Shown: positions 51,537 to 61,553, numbered from the stretch's first letter. The stretch: DNA of 64,000 nucleotides from Bordetella sp. LUAb4 (GCF_021325795.1 NZ_JAHPZX010000003.1:434001-498000), one strand, 5' to 3'. Numbers and translations are program-made. Notes: generated by a model not told the origin, from the letters alone.

Positions 51537-54314
51537 ATGCGGGATGTGGAATCGGGCGCGTCGCGACGCGGCAAGTGGCGTCGGCGCATTCTGGGAACGT
51601 TGGCGACGATCGCGCTGTTGGGAGTGATCGTCGTATTGACGGGTTGGGGCTATCTGCGCGCCAGTCTGCCGCGGCTGGATGGCGCGGTCGCCGCAACCGG
51701 TCTGGCGGGCTCCGCGCGTATCGAACGCGACGCCGATGGCGTGGTGACGGTGACGGCGTCGAACCGGCTGGACCTGGCGTATGCCACCGGCTACGCCCAT
51801 GGCCAGGATCGGCTGTTCCAGATGGACCTGTTGCGCCGGGTCGCGGCGGGGGAGCTGTCGGCCCTGGTCGGTTCGGACGCTGTGCCGCTGGATCGTCGCA
51901 ATCGCCTGCACCGCTTCCGTGCCCGTGCCCAGGCCGCCTATGCCGCGCTGGCTGCTGACCAGCAGGCGCTGCTGCGTCGCTATGCGGATGGTGTCAACGC
52001 GGCAGCCCAGGCCAACCGCGCACGGCCCTTCGAATACACGCTATTACGTAGCAAGCCCGAACCCTGGCGGCCGGAGGATACCTTGCTGGTGGTCGATGCC
52101 ATGTATCTGGACTTGCAGTCCGGCGAGATATCGCGGGTGCTGGGGCGAGGCCTGCTGCGCGAGACCGTGCCGCAGGATTTGCTGACGTTCCTCACGCCTG
52201 GTAGCAGCGATATCGATGCCCCTCTAGACCAGAGAGCGATGACCGTGCCGCCGCTTAAGGTACCTGCCACGCGGCCGGATTGGCTGGACGCCCCCGTTAC
52301 TAGCAGCCGTGGCGGTGGCCTTGCGCCCACCGCGCCGGCGGTGGTACGGCGCACGGATGCGGTTGATTCAGGAACAAGTCCGATCGGCGATGTCGGCGCG
52401 CACGCCACGGGCAGAGTTTCCGGCAATGCCAATGGTGATGCCGGCATCGGCGCCGTCGCGTCGACCGCCGAGGCAAGCGATCCTGCCGGCATCGCCAACA
52501 GAGGGGCTGCGTCAACGTTCGGCGCCATGATCGCGCGGGCGATGCAGACCGGCCTGGAGGACAACGCCGCGGTCGGCAGCAACAGCTTCGCCGTGGACGG
52601 CGCGCATGGCACCGATGGGCGCGCCATGGTCGCCAACGATATGCATCTGGGCCTGGGCCTGCCCAACATCTGGTATCGCCTGACGTTGGTGTTGCAGGGC
52701 GCGGACGGTAAGCCGCAGCGGCGCATCAGCGGTGTCAGCCTGCCAGGTGCACCGCTGGTGGTTGCAGGCAGCAATGGCGACGTGGCTTGGGGCTATACCA
52801 ATAGCTACGGTCATTACGTCGATCTGGTCCGCGTCGAGCGCGACCCGGAGAACCCGCGGCGTTATCGCGGCGCCGATGGCGGCTGGCGGCTTGCCGAGGA
52901 ACATGTCGAGACCATCGCCGTGCGGGGCGGCGAGTCCGTGCGCCTGAACGTGCGCGAGACGCCCTGGGGACCTTTGTTCCGCAGCGGCGACGCGTCTTAT
53001 GCCATCCGTTGGGTCGCATACCTGCCCAGTGCGGCGGACCTTGGCCTGATGGCCATGGAACAGGCCCGCGACCTGCCGCAAGCGCTGGCGGTCGCACAGC
53101 GTGCCGGCGTCCCCACGCAGAATATCCTGGTCGCCGACCGCCACGGCCGCATAGGCTGGACCCTGGCCGGTCCGCTGCCGGCAGCCGTGCTAGACCCGCA
53201 AGGCTATCCCGTGCCGGCCTCCGAACTCGGCTCGCGAGAACGTCTCCAGGCTGGCGCTGGTGCTGGCGCTGCCGCCACGGTCGTTGCGGCCAATGAGCAA
53301 GAGCAAGGACGAAGGCACGGCGTGGCTGATGCATTGCGCCGTATGGCGCCGGTGGATTATCCGGTGATAGTTGATCCAGCGGTCGGCCGCCTGTGGACGG
53401 CCAATAGCACGCAATTGGGTGATGCCGCCATGCAGGCGCGCATCGGGGATGGGGGCGCGGATGTGGGCACGCGCAGCAGGCAGATCCGCGACGGCCTGCT
53501 TGCCCGGCCTGTCAGCCAGGAAAGCGATCTGCTGGCGATCCAGTTGGATGACCGCGCGCAGTGGATGCTGCCTTGGCGCGACCTGCTGCTAGCTACCCTC
53601 GACGCCGAGGCAATCGCGCAGCATCCCGAACGCGCCGAGATGGCACGCCTGGTGGCCGGCTGGAACGGCCGCGCGGACGTCGATGCGGTGGGCTACACGC
53701 TGGTGCGCGATTTCCGCGACGCTGTGTACCAAGCCTGGTTCGGCGGCCTGGAAATACGACTGGCGTCGCGCACCATCGTGGATCGCCAGGCCGGCCGGCT
53801 GGCTTGGCCGCTGACGCTCGGGCGCGCTTCATCGCGGTTGGAAGCCGTCATGCAGGCACTGGTGCGTGAGCACGCGTGGGTGCCGCGCCGCTACGCCGAC
53901 TGGCGGACATTCATGCTGGCGATGGCGGATGAGGTCATCGAGGGGGCTGCCCAGTCTGGCGGCTTGGCGCAAGCACGCTGGGGCGACCGCAATCGCCTGG
54001 CCCTGGCGCATCCTTTCGCTCGCCTGCTGCCGCCTGCGTTATCAGGCTGGCTGGCGGCGCCCGCCACGCCTATGCCGGGAGACCTGCATCTACCGCGCGT
54101 GCAGCGGCCCGCTTTCGGCGCCTCGGAACGTTTCGTGGTGTCGCCAGGACAGGAGCAATTCGGCATCCTCCACATGCCGGGCGGCGCCTCGGGTCATCCC
54201 CTGTCGCCTTACTACCTGGCTGGCAACGCCGCCTGGGTCGAAGGCGAAGCCACTCCCTTCCTGCCCGGCAAGGCAGCCCACCGGCTGGACCTCACGCCCA
54301 TGAAGCAGCCTTGA
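51537..54314 (+). CDS. Penicillin-acylase-family Ntn hydrolase
   Basis: 925 residues. An N-terminal membrane anchor or signal (about 17-38) is followed by the alpha-chain signature DGVVTVTASNRLDLAYATGY and HGQDRLFQMDLLRR. The beta chain starts at Gly-Ser348-Asn-Ser-Phe, with Ser348 the self-processing nucleophile, then ANDMHLGLGLPNIWY. A low-complexity Gly/Ala/Ser segment at about 225-335 is longer than the usual spacer peptide. The family cleaves amide bonds of penicillins or acyl-homoserine lactones; the substrate is not readable. Exported to the periplasm. Confidence 0.9.
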   Translation: MRDVESGASRRGKWRRRILGTLATIALLGVIVVLTGWGYLRASLPRLDGAVAATGLAGSARIERDADGVVTVTASNRLDLAYATGYAHGQDRLFQMDLLRRVAAGELSALVGSDAVPLDRRNRLHRFRARAQAAYAALAADQQALLRRYADGVNAAAQANRARPFEYTLLRSKPEPWRPEDTLLVVDAMYLDLQSGEISRVLGRGLLRETVPQDLLTFLTPGSSDIDAPLDQRAMTVPPLKVPATRPDWLDAPVTSSRGGGLAPTAPAVVRRTDAVDSGTSPIGDVGAHATGRVSGNANGDAGIGAVASTAEASDPAGIANRGAASTFGAMIARAMQTGLEDNAAVGSNSFAVDGAHGTDGRAMVANDMHLGLGLPNIWYRLTLVLQGADGKPQRRISGVSLPGAPLVVAGSNGDVAWGYTNSYGHYVDLVRVERDPENPRRYRGADGGWRLAEEHVETIAVRGGESVRLNVRETPWGPLFRSGDASYAIRWVAYLPSAADLGLMAMEQARDLPQALAVAQRAGVPTQNILVADRHGRIGWTLAGPLPAAVLDPQGYPVPASELGSRERLQAGAGAGAAATVVAANEQEQGRRHGVADALRRMAPVDYPVIVDPAVGRLWTANSTQLGDAAMQARIGDGGADVGTRSRQIRDGLLARPVSQESDLLAIQLDDRAQWMLPWRDLLLATLDAEAIAQHPERAEMARLVAGWNGRADVDAVGYTLVRDFRDAVYQAWFGGLEIRLASRTIVDRQAGRLAWPLTLGRASSRLEAVMQALVREHAWVPRRYADWRTFMLAMADEVIEGAAQSGGLAQARWGDRNRLALAHPFARLLPPALSGWLAAPATPMPGDLHLPRVQRPAFGASERFVVSPGQEQFGILHMPGGASGHPLSPYYLAGNAAWVEGEATPFLPGKAAHRLDLTPMKQP

Positions 54315-54333
54315 ATCCAAGTCGCGGTAACGC

Positions 54334-55623
54334 CTACATCCCCCCGTCCCGCATCCGATACCACGTCACCACCGCGTTGACGTAAAGCCGCCGCAACGCA
54401 TACAGCGGAAAGCCCTTGATCGGCGAAACCGGTACCGGCAGTTCTGCGTGATCCCCAGTGGCGACATAGGCCGCCATCGCCTTGCCCATGGCCGTTTGCA
54501 ATCCCACCCCGCGCCCCTGGCAGCCGATGTCGATCAGCAGCCCAGGCGCCGGTTCGTGCAGATGCGGCAAATAATCCCGCGTGATCGCCACCCGACCGCA
54601 CCAGCGGTATTCATAAGGCACGCCCGCCACCTGCGGGTACATCTTCACCATGACGCGTTCCAGGTGCGCCCAGTCGTCCTGCCCACGCGGCTCGCGGAAG
54701 GGACCCCGTCCACCCATCAACAACCGCCCCTGATGATCGAGCCGGAAGTACAGCAGCAGGTTGCGCGTGTCGGAACATACCTGCCCCTGCGGCAGGATGC
54801 TGGCGCGGATGGATTCCGGCAGCGGCTGTGTCGCCACCTGGAACGTATTGGCATCGATGATGCTGGGCTGCAGCCCGGGCCATAGATCGGCCCCATAGGC
54901 ATTGGTGCACATGACCACGCGCGCGGCGGTCACGGTGGCCCCGGCCGTGGTGGTGGCCACCCAGTCGGTGCCGCTGCGCTGCAACCGGTCCACCGGCGTA
55001 TCGGTATACACCGTGGCTCCCGCATCGATGGCCGCGCGTGCCAGGCCCCGCACATAGCTCAGCGGCTGGATGCTGCCGGCGCGCGGATCGAGCCAGCCGC
55101 CCAGATAGCGCTCGGTGCCCAGCAGGGCGGCCGCTTGCGCCTTGTCCAAGGTGCGCGCGGCGACCCCATGCCGGCGCCACTGCTCGGCGCGCTGTTGCGC
55201 CACCCTCAAAGCCTGCGGCGTATGCGCCCCCTGGATCCAACCCTGGCGCACGCGCGGCACATCCATCCCGTGACTATCGATCAGGTCGAACACCAGATCA
55301 GCGGTGCTACCGGCGAATCGAATCAGATTGGCGCCGCGTTCCTGACCATACATGCGCAGCAGATCATCGGGGTCGTGCTTGAGCCCGGGGATGACCTGCC
55401 CGCCATTGCGGCCCGATCCGCCGAAACCGATCTCGCGCGCTTCCAGCAGCACCACGTCGATGCCGCGCTGTGCCAGATGCAAGGCAGTGCTCAAGCCTGC
55501 GTAACCGCCGCCGATGACCAGCACGTCCGCCCGCCGCGATGCATCGATCGCGCTGGTGGGCGGTGGCGGTACGGCCGTGGCGGCCCACAGGGACGGAGAA
55601 AGCGGGAACATGTCATGCCGCAT
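54334..55623 (-). CDS. FAD-dependent amine/amino-acid oxidase (DAO family)
   Basis: 429 residues. FAD-binding VLVIGGGYAGLSTALHLAQ (about 34-52), EAREIGFGGSGRNGGQV, and the DAO C-terminal RVAITRDYLPHLHEPAPG. It resembles gamma-glutamylputrescine oxidase (PuuB) and related oxidases. The ATG at 55623 follows GAGGA, which overlaps the stop region of the ABC ATPase gene, so it is the last gene of the transporter operon and probably oxidises the imported compound. Confidence 0.88.
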   Translation of the reverse strand: MRHDMFPLSPSLWAATAVPPPPTSAIDASRRADVLVIGGGYAGLSTALHLAQRGIDVVLLEAREIGFGGSGRNGGQVIPGLKHDPDDLLRMYGQERGANLIRFAGSTADLVFDLIDSHGMDVPRVRQGWIQGAHTPQALRVAQQRAEQWRRHGVAARTLDKAQAAALLGTERYLGGWLDPRAGSIQPLSYVRGLARAAIDAGATVYTDTPVDRLQRSGTDWVATTTAGATVTAARVVMCTNAYGADLWPGLQPSIIDANTFQVATQPLPESIRASILPQGQVCSDTRNLLLYFRLDHQGRLLMGGRGPFREPRGQDDWAHLERVMVKMYPQVAGVPYEYRWCGRVAITRDYLPHLHEPAPGLLIDIGCQGRGVGLQTAMGKAMAAYVATGDHAELPVPVSPIKGFPLYALRRLYVNAVVTWYRMRDGGM

Positions 55624-55636
55624 GGCGTGGCGATCC

Positions 55637-56368
55637 TCACATGGGGTGCAGGACGCGGCGCAGGAAATCCTGCGTGCGTGGATGGCGAGGCTGGTTCAGG
55701 ACGTCGGCTGCCGGTCCCTCTTCGACGATGACCCCGCCGTCGATGAACAGCACGCGGTCGGCCACTTCCCGCGCGAAACTCATTTCGTGGGTAACGACCA
55801 CCATGGTCATGCCGGCTTCGGCCAGCTTGCGCATGACACTCAACACGTCGCCCACCAGTTCGGGATCGAGCGCGGAAGTGGGTTCGTCGAACAGGATGGC
55901 CTTGGGCTGCATCGCCAATGCCCGGGCGATGGCCACGCGCTGCTGCTGTCCGCCGGACAGTTGCGGGGGATGGGCGTTTTCCTTGTCGGCCAGGCCGACG
56001 CTGGCAAGCAAGGCGCGGCCGCGTTCGATGGCCGCCGCGCGCGGCTCATGCTTGACGTAGATCGGACCCTCGATGACGTTCTCCAGGGCCGTGCGGTGCG
56101 GGAACAGATTGAAGCGCTGGAACACCATGGCCACTTGCGTACGGATGGTCGCGATCGATGCCGCGCGTGTATCCACCAGTTGGCCGTCGATAGTGATGTT
56201 GCCTTCGTCGTAGCGTTCCAGGCCGTTGATGCAACGCAGGATGGTGGACTTGCCCGACCCCGACGGGCCGATCACGCACACCACTTCACCCTTGCTGATG
56301 TGGGCATCCACGCCCTTGAGCACTTCCAGTTCGCCGAAGCGCTTGCGTACGCCATGCAGCTGTATCAT
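55637..56368 (-). CDS. Polar amino-acid ABC transporter ATPase (GlnQ/HisP type)
   Basis: 243 residues from ATG at 56368 ([20 protein letters not shown]). Walker [10 protein letters not shown], signature [15 protein letters not shown] and Walker [15 protein letters not shown] are all intact. The start overlaps the permease stop by 4 bp. The longer open frame upstream lies within the permease gene. Confidence 0.94.
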   Translation of the reverse strand: MIQLHGVRKRFGELEVLKGVDAHISKGEVVCVIGPSGSGKSTILRCINGLERYDEGNITIDGQLVDTRAASIATIRTQVAMVFQRFNLFPHRTALENVIEGPIYVKHEPRAAAIERGRALLASVGLADKENAHPPQLSGGQQQRVAIARALAMQPKAILFDEPTSALDPELVGDVLSVMRKLAEAGMTMVVVTHEMSFAREVADRVLFIDGGVIVEEGPAADVLNQPRHPRTQDFLRRVLHPM

Positions 56369-57018
56369 CGCCGGCTGTTCCTTTTTTCCAGATGCCGCAC
56401 CAGCATGATCAGCGGCACGCACATGACCAGGTACATCAATGCCACCAGGGTGAACACCGTGGCGTTCTTGAAAGTGGCCGTCGCGATCAGCTTGCCTTGC
56501 AGCGCCAGCTCCGCCACCGTGATGGTGGATGCTTGCGATGAGTCCTTGAGCATCATGATCATGATGTTGCCGTAGGGCGGCAGGATGATGCGCACCGCCT
56601 GCGGCAGGATGACGCGCCGCATGGTCAGGCTCCAGCTCATGCCCATGGCCATGGCGGCTTCGATCTGGCCCTGGTCGATGGCCTGGATGCCGGCACGGAA
56701 ATTCTCCGCCTGGTAGGCCGAGTAGGCGATGCCCAGGCCGATGATGGCGGCCTGCATCGCCGTCAACGCGATGCCGACGTCCGGCATGACGAAGTAGATG
56801 TAGAACAGCAGGACGATGATGGGGATGCCGCGCAGCACGTTGATCATCAAGCCGCTGAAGCGCACCAGCACGGGGATGCCGGACACCCGCATCAAGGCCC
56901 AGACCATGCCCAGGACGGTGGAGAACGCCAAGGAGCCCAGCGCCACCAGGACGGTGAGCTTGGCGCCTTGCAGCAGGATGGGCAGGTACTCTCGGGCGTC
57001 GCTGAAAAATTCAAGCAT
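56365..57018 (-). CDS. Polar amino-acid ABC transporter permease (HisM/GlnP type)
   Basis: 217 residues with about five membrane segments. The EAA loop that contacts the ATPase is [20 protein letters not shown]. Only one permease gene is present, so a homodimeric channel is likely. It lies 4 bp after the binding-protein gene. Confidence 0.93.
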   Translation of the reverse strand: MLEFFSDAREYLPILLQGAKLTVLVALGSLAFSTVLGMVWALMRVSGIPVLVRFSGLMINVLRGIPIIVLLFYIYFVMPDVGIALTAMQAAIIGLGIAYSAYQAENFRAGIQAIDQGQIEAAMAMGMSWSLTMRRVILPQAVRIILPPYGNIMIMMLKDSSQASTITVAELALQGKLIATATFKNATVFTLVALMYLVMCVPLIMLVRHLEKRNSRR

Positions 57019-57022
57019 GATT

Positions 57023-57781
57023 TCAGCCGGCTCCCAACCCCCACTTCTTCAGGATCCGGTCGATGCTGCCGTCCGCCTTGAGCTTGGCCAGCGCGGTATT
57101 GATCTTGTTCAGCAGCTCGGTGTCGTTCTTGCGCGTGGCCAGGCCCAGGCTGCCGAGCACGGTGGGCTCATAGCTGGACACCATGTGCAGATTGGGGAAG
57201 GCACCCTGCGAAATCGTGTAGGCCGCGATGGGGAAGTCCATGAAGCCGCCCTGGATGCGGCCCGCGTTGGCGTCACGCATCATGTCCGGCGGATTGTCGT
57301 ACAGCTTCACTTCCTTGAACATGCCGCTCTTTTGCACCGGGTCGACGAAGGCGGTGCCGACCTGCACGCCCACCGTCATGCCTTTCATGTCGGCGAAGCT
57401 CTTGTAGGCCTTGGTGTCGCTCTTGGGCACCATCAAGCCTTCACCGTAGCGGTAGACGGGTTCGGAGAAACTCACCACCTGCTGGCGCTGCGGCGTGATG
57501 AACATGGCGGCCGAGATGATGTCGATGCGCTTGGACGTCAACGAGCCGATCAGGGCGGAGAAGGTCATGGGTTCGATCTGCACGTCGAATCCCGCTTCCT
57601 TGCCGACGGCCTTGACCACGTCCACCATCACGCCCTCGATGGTATTGGTCTTGGTGTCGAGGAAGGTGAAAGGGCTGCCGGTGGGCGTGGATCCCACCTT
57701 GACCACTTGTTGCGCGTGAGCGCTGGCGGCGGTCAGGGATAAAGCGGCGAACATCGAGACAAACAGCTTCCTGGCTTGCAT
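57023..57781 (-). CDS. Polar amino-acid ABC transporter binding protein
   Basis: 252 residues. Signal peptide MQARKLFVSMFAALSLTAA ending SAHAQ, then an SBP family 3 domain (KVGSTPTGSPFTFLDTKTNT, LIGSLTSKRIDIISAAM). The ATG at 57781 is chosen because AAGGA lies 9 nt upstream; two earlier in-frame ATGs lack good spacing. First gene of the transporter-oxidase operon. Ligand unknown. Confidence 0.92.
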   Translation of the reverse strand: MQARKLFVSMFAALSLTAASAHAQQVVKVGSTPTGSPFTFLDTKTNTIEGVMVDVVKAVGKEAGFDVQIEPMTFSALIGSLTSKRIDIISAAMFITPQRQQVVSFSEPVYRYGEGLMVPKSDTKAYKSFADMKGMTVGVQVGTAFVDPVQKSGMFKEVKLYDNPPDMMRDANAGRIQGGFMDFPIAAYTISQGAFPNLHMVSSYEPTVLGSLGLATRKNDTELLNKINTALAKLKADGSIDRILKKWGLGAG

Positions 57782-57884
57782 ATCCATGTCCTTTTTCATT
57801 GTGGGCCGTGCTGCGAACGCCGCTCAATGCTATGCGTGGGACTAAGCCGCGTACAACCTAGGGACTACCCGGCCAGTATCGCGC

Positions 57885-58217
57885 TTACTGCACTTTCACT
57901 TCGTAGGCAGTGAAGCGCGTGAACGGCTGCGTGGCCGTGGCGCGTATGCCCCAGTTGCCGCCGTTGGCCAGGTTGTAGGTAATGTCGGAAGCTTCGCCGA
58001 CCTTGTTGCCCTGGGCATCGAACAGCGTGAAGATGACGGCGGCGCTGTTCAGAAGACGGCCGGTGTCATTGTGCAGCGTGCCGGTGATCATGGTCTGACC
58101 GGTAGCGTTGTCGCGCGTGGCCTGCATGGCGTCGAGCGTGACGCCCTGCGGCAGCGATTGCGCGCCTGCCAGGCCGGCGGCGCAGGAAAGGAGAAGGGTG
58201 GCGAGCAGACGTTTCAT
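57885..58217 (-). CDS. FxLYD-type small exported protein
   Basis: 110 residues. Signal peptide MKRLLATLLLSCAAGLAGA, then an FxLYD-like beta domain (MITGTLHNDTGRLLNSAAVI and FTLFDAQGNKVGEASD). Such domains are extracytoplasmic and of unknown function. The longer open frame upstream adds residues before the signal peptide. Confidence 0.82.
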   Translation of the reverse strand: MKRLLATLLLSCAAGLAGAQSLPQGVTLDAMQATRDNATGQTMITGTLHNDTGRLLNSAAVIFTLFDAQGNKVGEASDITYNLANGGNWGIRATATQPFTRFTAYEVKVQ

Positions 58218-58469
58218 GGCGGCTTCCGGTTGCTTTGAATTCCGTGGCGCGGAATCCAGAAGGATCCGCGCCACGGTCCGGTGCCTTCCGGCGACCCGGA
58301 GGCCGCACGGTTGAGCACGTAGCGTGCCAAGTGTGCGCCAGACCGCACACAAGCGCCAGTACGCCGATATTCCTATGTGCCTATGGACGATCGCACCGAA
58401 GCGCCAGGACCAGTGCGGCAGTGCCCTGGTCCTGGCGCCTCGTTGCACGAATCCGTCTTGCCCGCGGTC

Positions 58470-59111
58470 TTATGCGAACTGCAAGGGCAGGCCGGTAATC
58501 TTGCGCAACTCGTCTTCGCTGATGCCGCCGAAGCGATCGATCACGTACACGCCATCGGCGCGCAGATCGAACACGGCCACATCGGTATACACGCGCGCCA
58601 CGCAGCGTACGCCGGTCAGCGGGTAGCTGCATTGCTCCACCAGCTTGCTGGCGCCTTCGCGCGTGGTCAGTTCCATCATGACGAAGACCTGCTTGGCGCC
58701 GATCGCCAGATCCATGGCGCCGCCCACGGCGGGAATGGCGTCCGGCGCGCCGGTGTGCCAGTTGGCCAGGTCGCCCTGCACCGACACCTGGAAGGCGCCC
58801 AGCACGCAGATATCCAGATGGCCGCCCCGCATCATGGCGAACGAGTCGGCGTGATGGAAGAAGGCGGTGCCCGGAACCTGGGTCACGGCCTGCTTGCCGG
58901 CATTGATCAGGTCATAGTCTTCTTCGCCCTTGGCGGGCGCCGGGCCCATGCCCAGCATGCCGTTTTCGGTGTGCAGGACAATTTCGCGATCGGCCGGCAG
59001 GTGATTGGCGACCAGGGTGGGCAAGCCGATGCCCAGGTTGACGTAGGCGCCTTCCGGAATGTCCTGGGCGACACGCGCGGCGATCTGGTCACGGGTCAGT
59101 TTGCTGCTCAT
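58470..59111 (-). CDS. pcaJ: 3-oxoacid CoA-transferase subunit B (PcaJ/ScoB type)
   Basis: 213 residues. NLGIGLPTLVANHLPAD and HTENGMLGMGPAP, where the Glu of ENG is the CoA-linked catalytic residue, then GGHLDICVLGAFQVS. It works with subunit A to transfer CoA from succinyl-CoA to 3-oxoadipate or acetoacetate. The start overlaps the subunit A stop by 4 bp. The PcaR-like regulator next door favours 3-oxoadipate. Confidence 0.88.
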   Translation of the reverse strand: MSSKLTRDQIAARVAQDIPEGAYVNLGIGLPTLVANHLPADREIVLHTENGMLGMGPAPAKGEEDYDLINAGKQAVTQVPGTAFFHHADSFAMMRGGHLDICVLGAFQVSVQGDLANWHTGAPDAIPAVGGAMDLAIGAKQVFVMMELTTREGASKLVEQCSYPLTGVRCVARVYTDVAVFDLRADGVYVIDRFGGISEDELRKITGLPLQFA

Positions 59112-59797
59112 GCTTGCTCCTTGCCGGCGGGCGCGGCATCGATCTCGACCACGCGCTGCACGAATATTCCGGGGGTGACGATGGCTTCCGGGTCCAGGCT
59201 GCCCAGTTCGACCACTTCATTGACCTGAGCCACGGCCACGCGGGCGGCGGTCGCCATGATGGGCCCGAAGTTGCGCGCCGTCTTGCGATAGACCAGGTTG
59301 CCCCAGCGGTCGGCCTGCAGCGCCTTGATCAGCGCGTAGTCGGCATGCAGCGGCGACTCCAGCACGTAATGGCGGCCATTGATCTCGCGCGTTTCCTTGC
59401 CTTCGGCCAGCGGCGTGCCGTAACCGGTGGGCGAGAAGAAGCCGCCAATGCCGGCGCCGGCGGCGCGGATGCGTTCGGCCAGGTTGCCCTGCGGCACCAG
59501 TTCCAGTTCGATCTTGCCGGCGCGGTACAGGCCGTCGAAGATCTGCGAATCGGTCTGGCGCGGGAAGGAGCAAATGATTTTGCGCACGCGGTTGGCGCCC
59601 AGCAGGGCGGCCAGGCCGGTGGTGCCGTTGCCGGCGTTGTTGTTGATGATGACCAGGTCCTTGGCGCCTTGCGCCAGGAGGGCATCGATCAATTCCATGG
59701 GCTGGCCGGCCGGGCCGAAGCCGCCGATCATGATGGTCGCGCCGTCCGGCACGCCGGCCACGGCGGCGGCCGCGCTATCAACGATTTTCGAGATCAT
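59108..59797 (-). CDS. pcaI: 3-oxoacid CoA-transferase subunit A (PcaI/ScoA type)
   Basis: 229 residues. The CoA-binding signature GGFGPAGQPMELIDALL at about 27-43 is followed by VIINNNAGNGTTGLAALL and FFSPTGYGTPLAEGKETR. It forms the transferase with subunit B. It is divergent from the IclR regulator, with two dyads in the gap at 59864-59878 and 59883-59897. Confidence 0.88.
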   Translation of the reverse strand: MISKIVDSAAAAVAGVPDGATIMIGGFGPAGQPMELIDALLAQGAKDLVIINNNAGNGTTGLAALLGANRVRKIICSFPRQTDSQIFDGLYRAGKIELELVPQGNLAERIRAAGAGIGGFFSPTGYGTPLAEGKETREINGRHYVLESPLHADYALIKALQADRWGNLVYRKTARNFGPIMATAARVAVAQVNEVVELGSLDPEAIVTPGIFVQRVVEIDAAPAGKEQA

Positions 59798-59863
59798 CGC
59801 TATCCTGCTTGTTCAGAGGAGAAATAAAGCTGTCGATCCGCGGGTCGCTATGGGTTTGGACTT

Positions 59864-59878
59864 GTTCTAATAGCGAAC
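59864..59878. promoter_or_regulatory. IclR/PcaR-type operator, site 1
   Basis: GTTC-N7-GAAC dyad (GTTCTAATAGCGAAC). With the second dyad 19 bp away it lies between the divergent pcaI and regulator genes, where PcaR/PobR-type proteins bind. Confidence 0.65.
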
Positions 59879-59882
59879 TTTG

Positions 59883-59897
59883 GTTCTATAATCGAAC
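59883..59897. promoter_or_regulatory. IclR/PcaR-type operator, site 2
   Basis: GTTCTATAATCGAAC, a GTTC-N7-GAAC dyad. From memory it closely resembles the 15-bp PcaR box of pseudomonads (GTTCGATAATCGCAC); this was not checked. Two sites at 19-bp spacing fit binding of an IclR tetramer. Confidence 0.7.
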
Positions 59898-59966
59898 ATC
59901 TTCCATGCCCGTCCACGCTGTGTCAAGAACGAGTGTCCTCAGCGTGAACACATTCTTCCCCCGCCC

Positions 59967-60752
59967 ATGACCGATCCGGACGTCCCGCAGCAGCCCAGCG
60001 ATTCCTACGTGCAATCCTTTGCCCGCGGCCTCGCGGTCATACGTGCGTTCGGACCTGAGACGCCGCAGATGACCCTGAGCGAAGTGGCGGCCCGCACCGG
60101 GCTGACCCGCGCGGGGGCACGTCGCATTCTGCTCACGCTGGCGCATCTTGGCTATGTGCGCATGGACGATCGCCGCTTTACGTTGACGCCGCGCATCCTG
60201 GACCTGGGCTATTCCTATTTGTCAGCCACGCCGCTGTGGAACCTGGCCTTGCCTTATATGGAGACCGTTGCCCAGGCCACGCGCGAATCGTGTTCGGTGG
60301 CGGTGCTGGATGGCGCGGACATCGTCTATATCCTGCGGCTGGCGGCGCACAAGGTGATGAGTATCAACCTGGCGGTGGGCAGCCGCTTGCCGGCTTGGGT
60401 GACCTCCATGGGACGCGTGCTGCTGGCAGGCCTGAGCGAAGCGGAGCTGGATCGGTTATTGGCGGATACCCCACGCGCAGCGTATACCGGCGAAACCGTC
60501 ACGGATGCCGGTGCCTTGAAGCGCGTGATCGCGCAGGTGCGCGAGCAGGGCTATGCCTGCGTCGAACGTGAGCTGGAGCCTGGCCTGCAATCGGTCGCCG
60601 TGCCGGTGATCGATCGTGCCGGCAAAGTCATCGCCGCCATGAATGTCAGTGGCCATGCCAGCCGCTACACGCGCGACGAAATGCTGGCCGTCTTCCTGCC
60701 GCCCCTGCGCGCGGCGGCGGAACAGATCAACCAGGCGCTGCGGCGACGGTAG
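59967..60752 (+). CDS. pcaR: IclR-family regulator of the PcaR/PcaU/PobR group
   Basis: 261 residues. Winged helix at about 12-70 (SFARGLAVIRAFGPETPQMT, EVAARTGLTRAGARRILLTL) and effector domain with SYLSATPLWNLALPYMETV and SMGRVLLAGLSEAEL. The pattern SFARGL.VI.AF is typical of the aromatic-pathway subgroup. Divergent from pcaIJ, which it probably activates in response to 3-oxoadipate or protocatechuate (family knowledge). The name pcaR rests on context. Confidence 0.82.
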   Translation: MTDPDVPQQPSDSYVQSFARGLAVIRAFGPETPQMTLSEVAARTGLTRAGARRILLTLAHLGYVRMDDRRFTLTPRILDLGYSYLSATPLWNLALPYMETVAQATRESCSVAVLDGADIVYILRLAAHKVMSINLAVGSRLPAWVTSMGRVLLAGLSEAELDRLLADTPRAAYTGETVTDAGALKRVIAQVREQGYACVERELEPGLQSVAVPVIDRAGKVIAAMNVSGHASRYTRDEMLAVFLPPLRAAAEQINQALRRR

Positions 60753-60830
60753 CCATCCCTGGCCGCTGGCGCCGGCGGTGCCGCAGGCGGTAAAGTGCCA
60801 GCTTCTCCCGCAATTCATCGCAGTGCTGCC

Positions 60831-61538
60831 ATGCTCAATCATCAACGTCGCGCCCTGGTTCTGTTTTCCGGCGGCCAGGATTCCACCACCTGCCTGGCCT
60901 GGGCCCTGGAGCGTTATGCGCACGTGGAGACGGTCGCGTTCGACTATGGCCAGCGCCATCGCATCGAGCTGGATGCCCGTCTGAACGTACTCGCGCAATT
61001 CCGCGCGCGCTTGCCACGGCTGGCCGCGCGGCTGGGCGAAGATCATCTGCTGGACCTGTCCGTGCTGGGCCAGGTGGCCGACACCGCGCTTACCAGCGAT
61101 CGCGCCATCGAAATGCAGGCCAACGGTTTGCCGAACACGTTCGTTCCGGGCCGCAACCTGTTGTTCCTGACGCTGGCGGCCGCGCTGGGCTACCGGCGCC
61201 AGTTGGACGTGCTGGTCGGCGGCATGTGCGAAACCGACTTCTCCGGCTACCCCGATTGCCGCGACGACACCATCAAGGCGCAGCAGGTGGCGCTGGGCTT
61301 GGGCCTGGGCACCCGCCTGACCATCGAGACCCCTTTGATGTGGCTGGACAAGGCCCAGACCTGGGATCTGGCGCAGCAGTTAGGCGGTGATGAACTGGTC
61401 GAAACCATCGTCGAACACAGCCACACCTGCTACCTGGGTGAGCGCGGCGCCCGCCACGGCTGGGGCTATGGTTGCGGCAGTTGCCCCGCCTGCGTCCTGC
61501 GCAAAGCAGGGTGGGAACGCTGGCAGGCCAGCCAGTAA
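60831..61538 (+). CDS. queC: QueC, 7-cyano-7-deazaguanine synthase
   Basis: 235 residues from ATG at 60831. PP-loop [19 protein letters not shown] at the N-terminus. The C-terminal zinc site is CYLGERG followed by CGSCPAC. It converts 7-carboxy-7-deazaguanine to preQ0 with ATP and ammonia in queuosine synthesis. It follows the IclR gene on the same strand by about 80 bp, but a functional link is unlikely. Confidence 0.95.
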   Translation: MLNHQRRALVLFSGGQDSTTCLAWALERYAHVETVAFDYGQRHRIELDARLNVLAQFRARLPRLAARLGEDHLLDLSVLGQVADTALTSDRAIEMQANGLPNTFVPGRNLLFLTLAAALGYRRQLDVLVGGMCETDFSGYPDCRDDTIKAQQVALGLGLGTRLTIETPLMWLDKAQTWDLAQQLGGDELVETIVEHSHTCYLGERGARHGWGYGCGSCPACVLRKAGWERWQASQ

Positions 61539-61553
61539 GGGCCGCGGCCTGGC

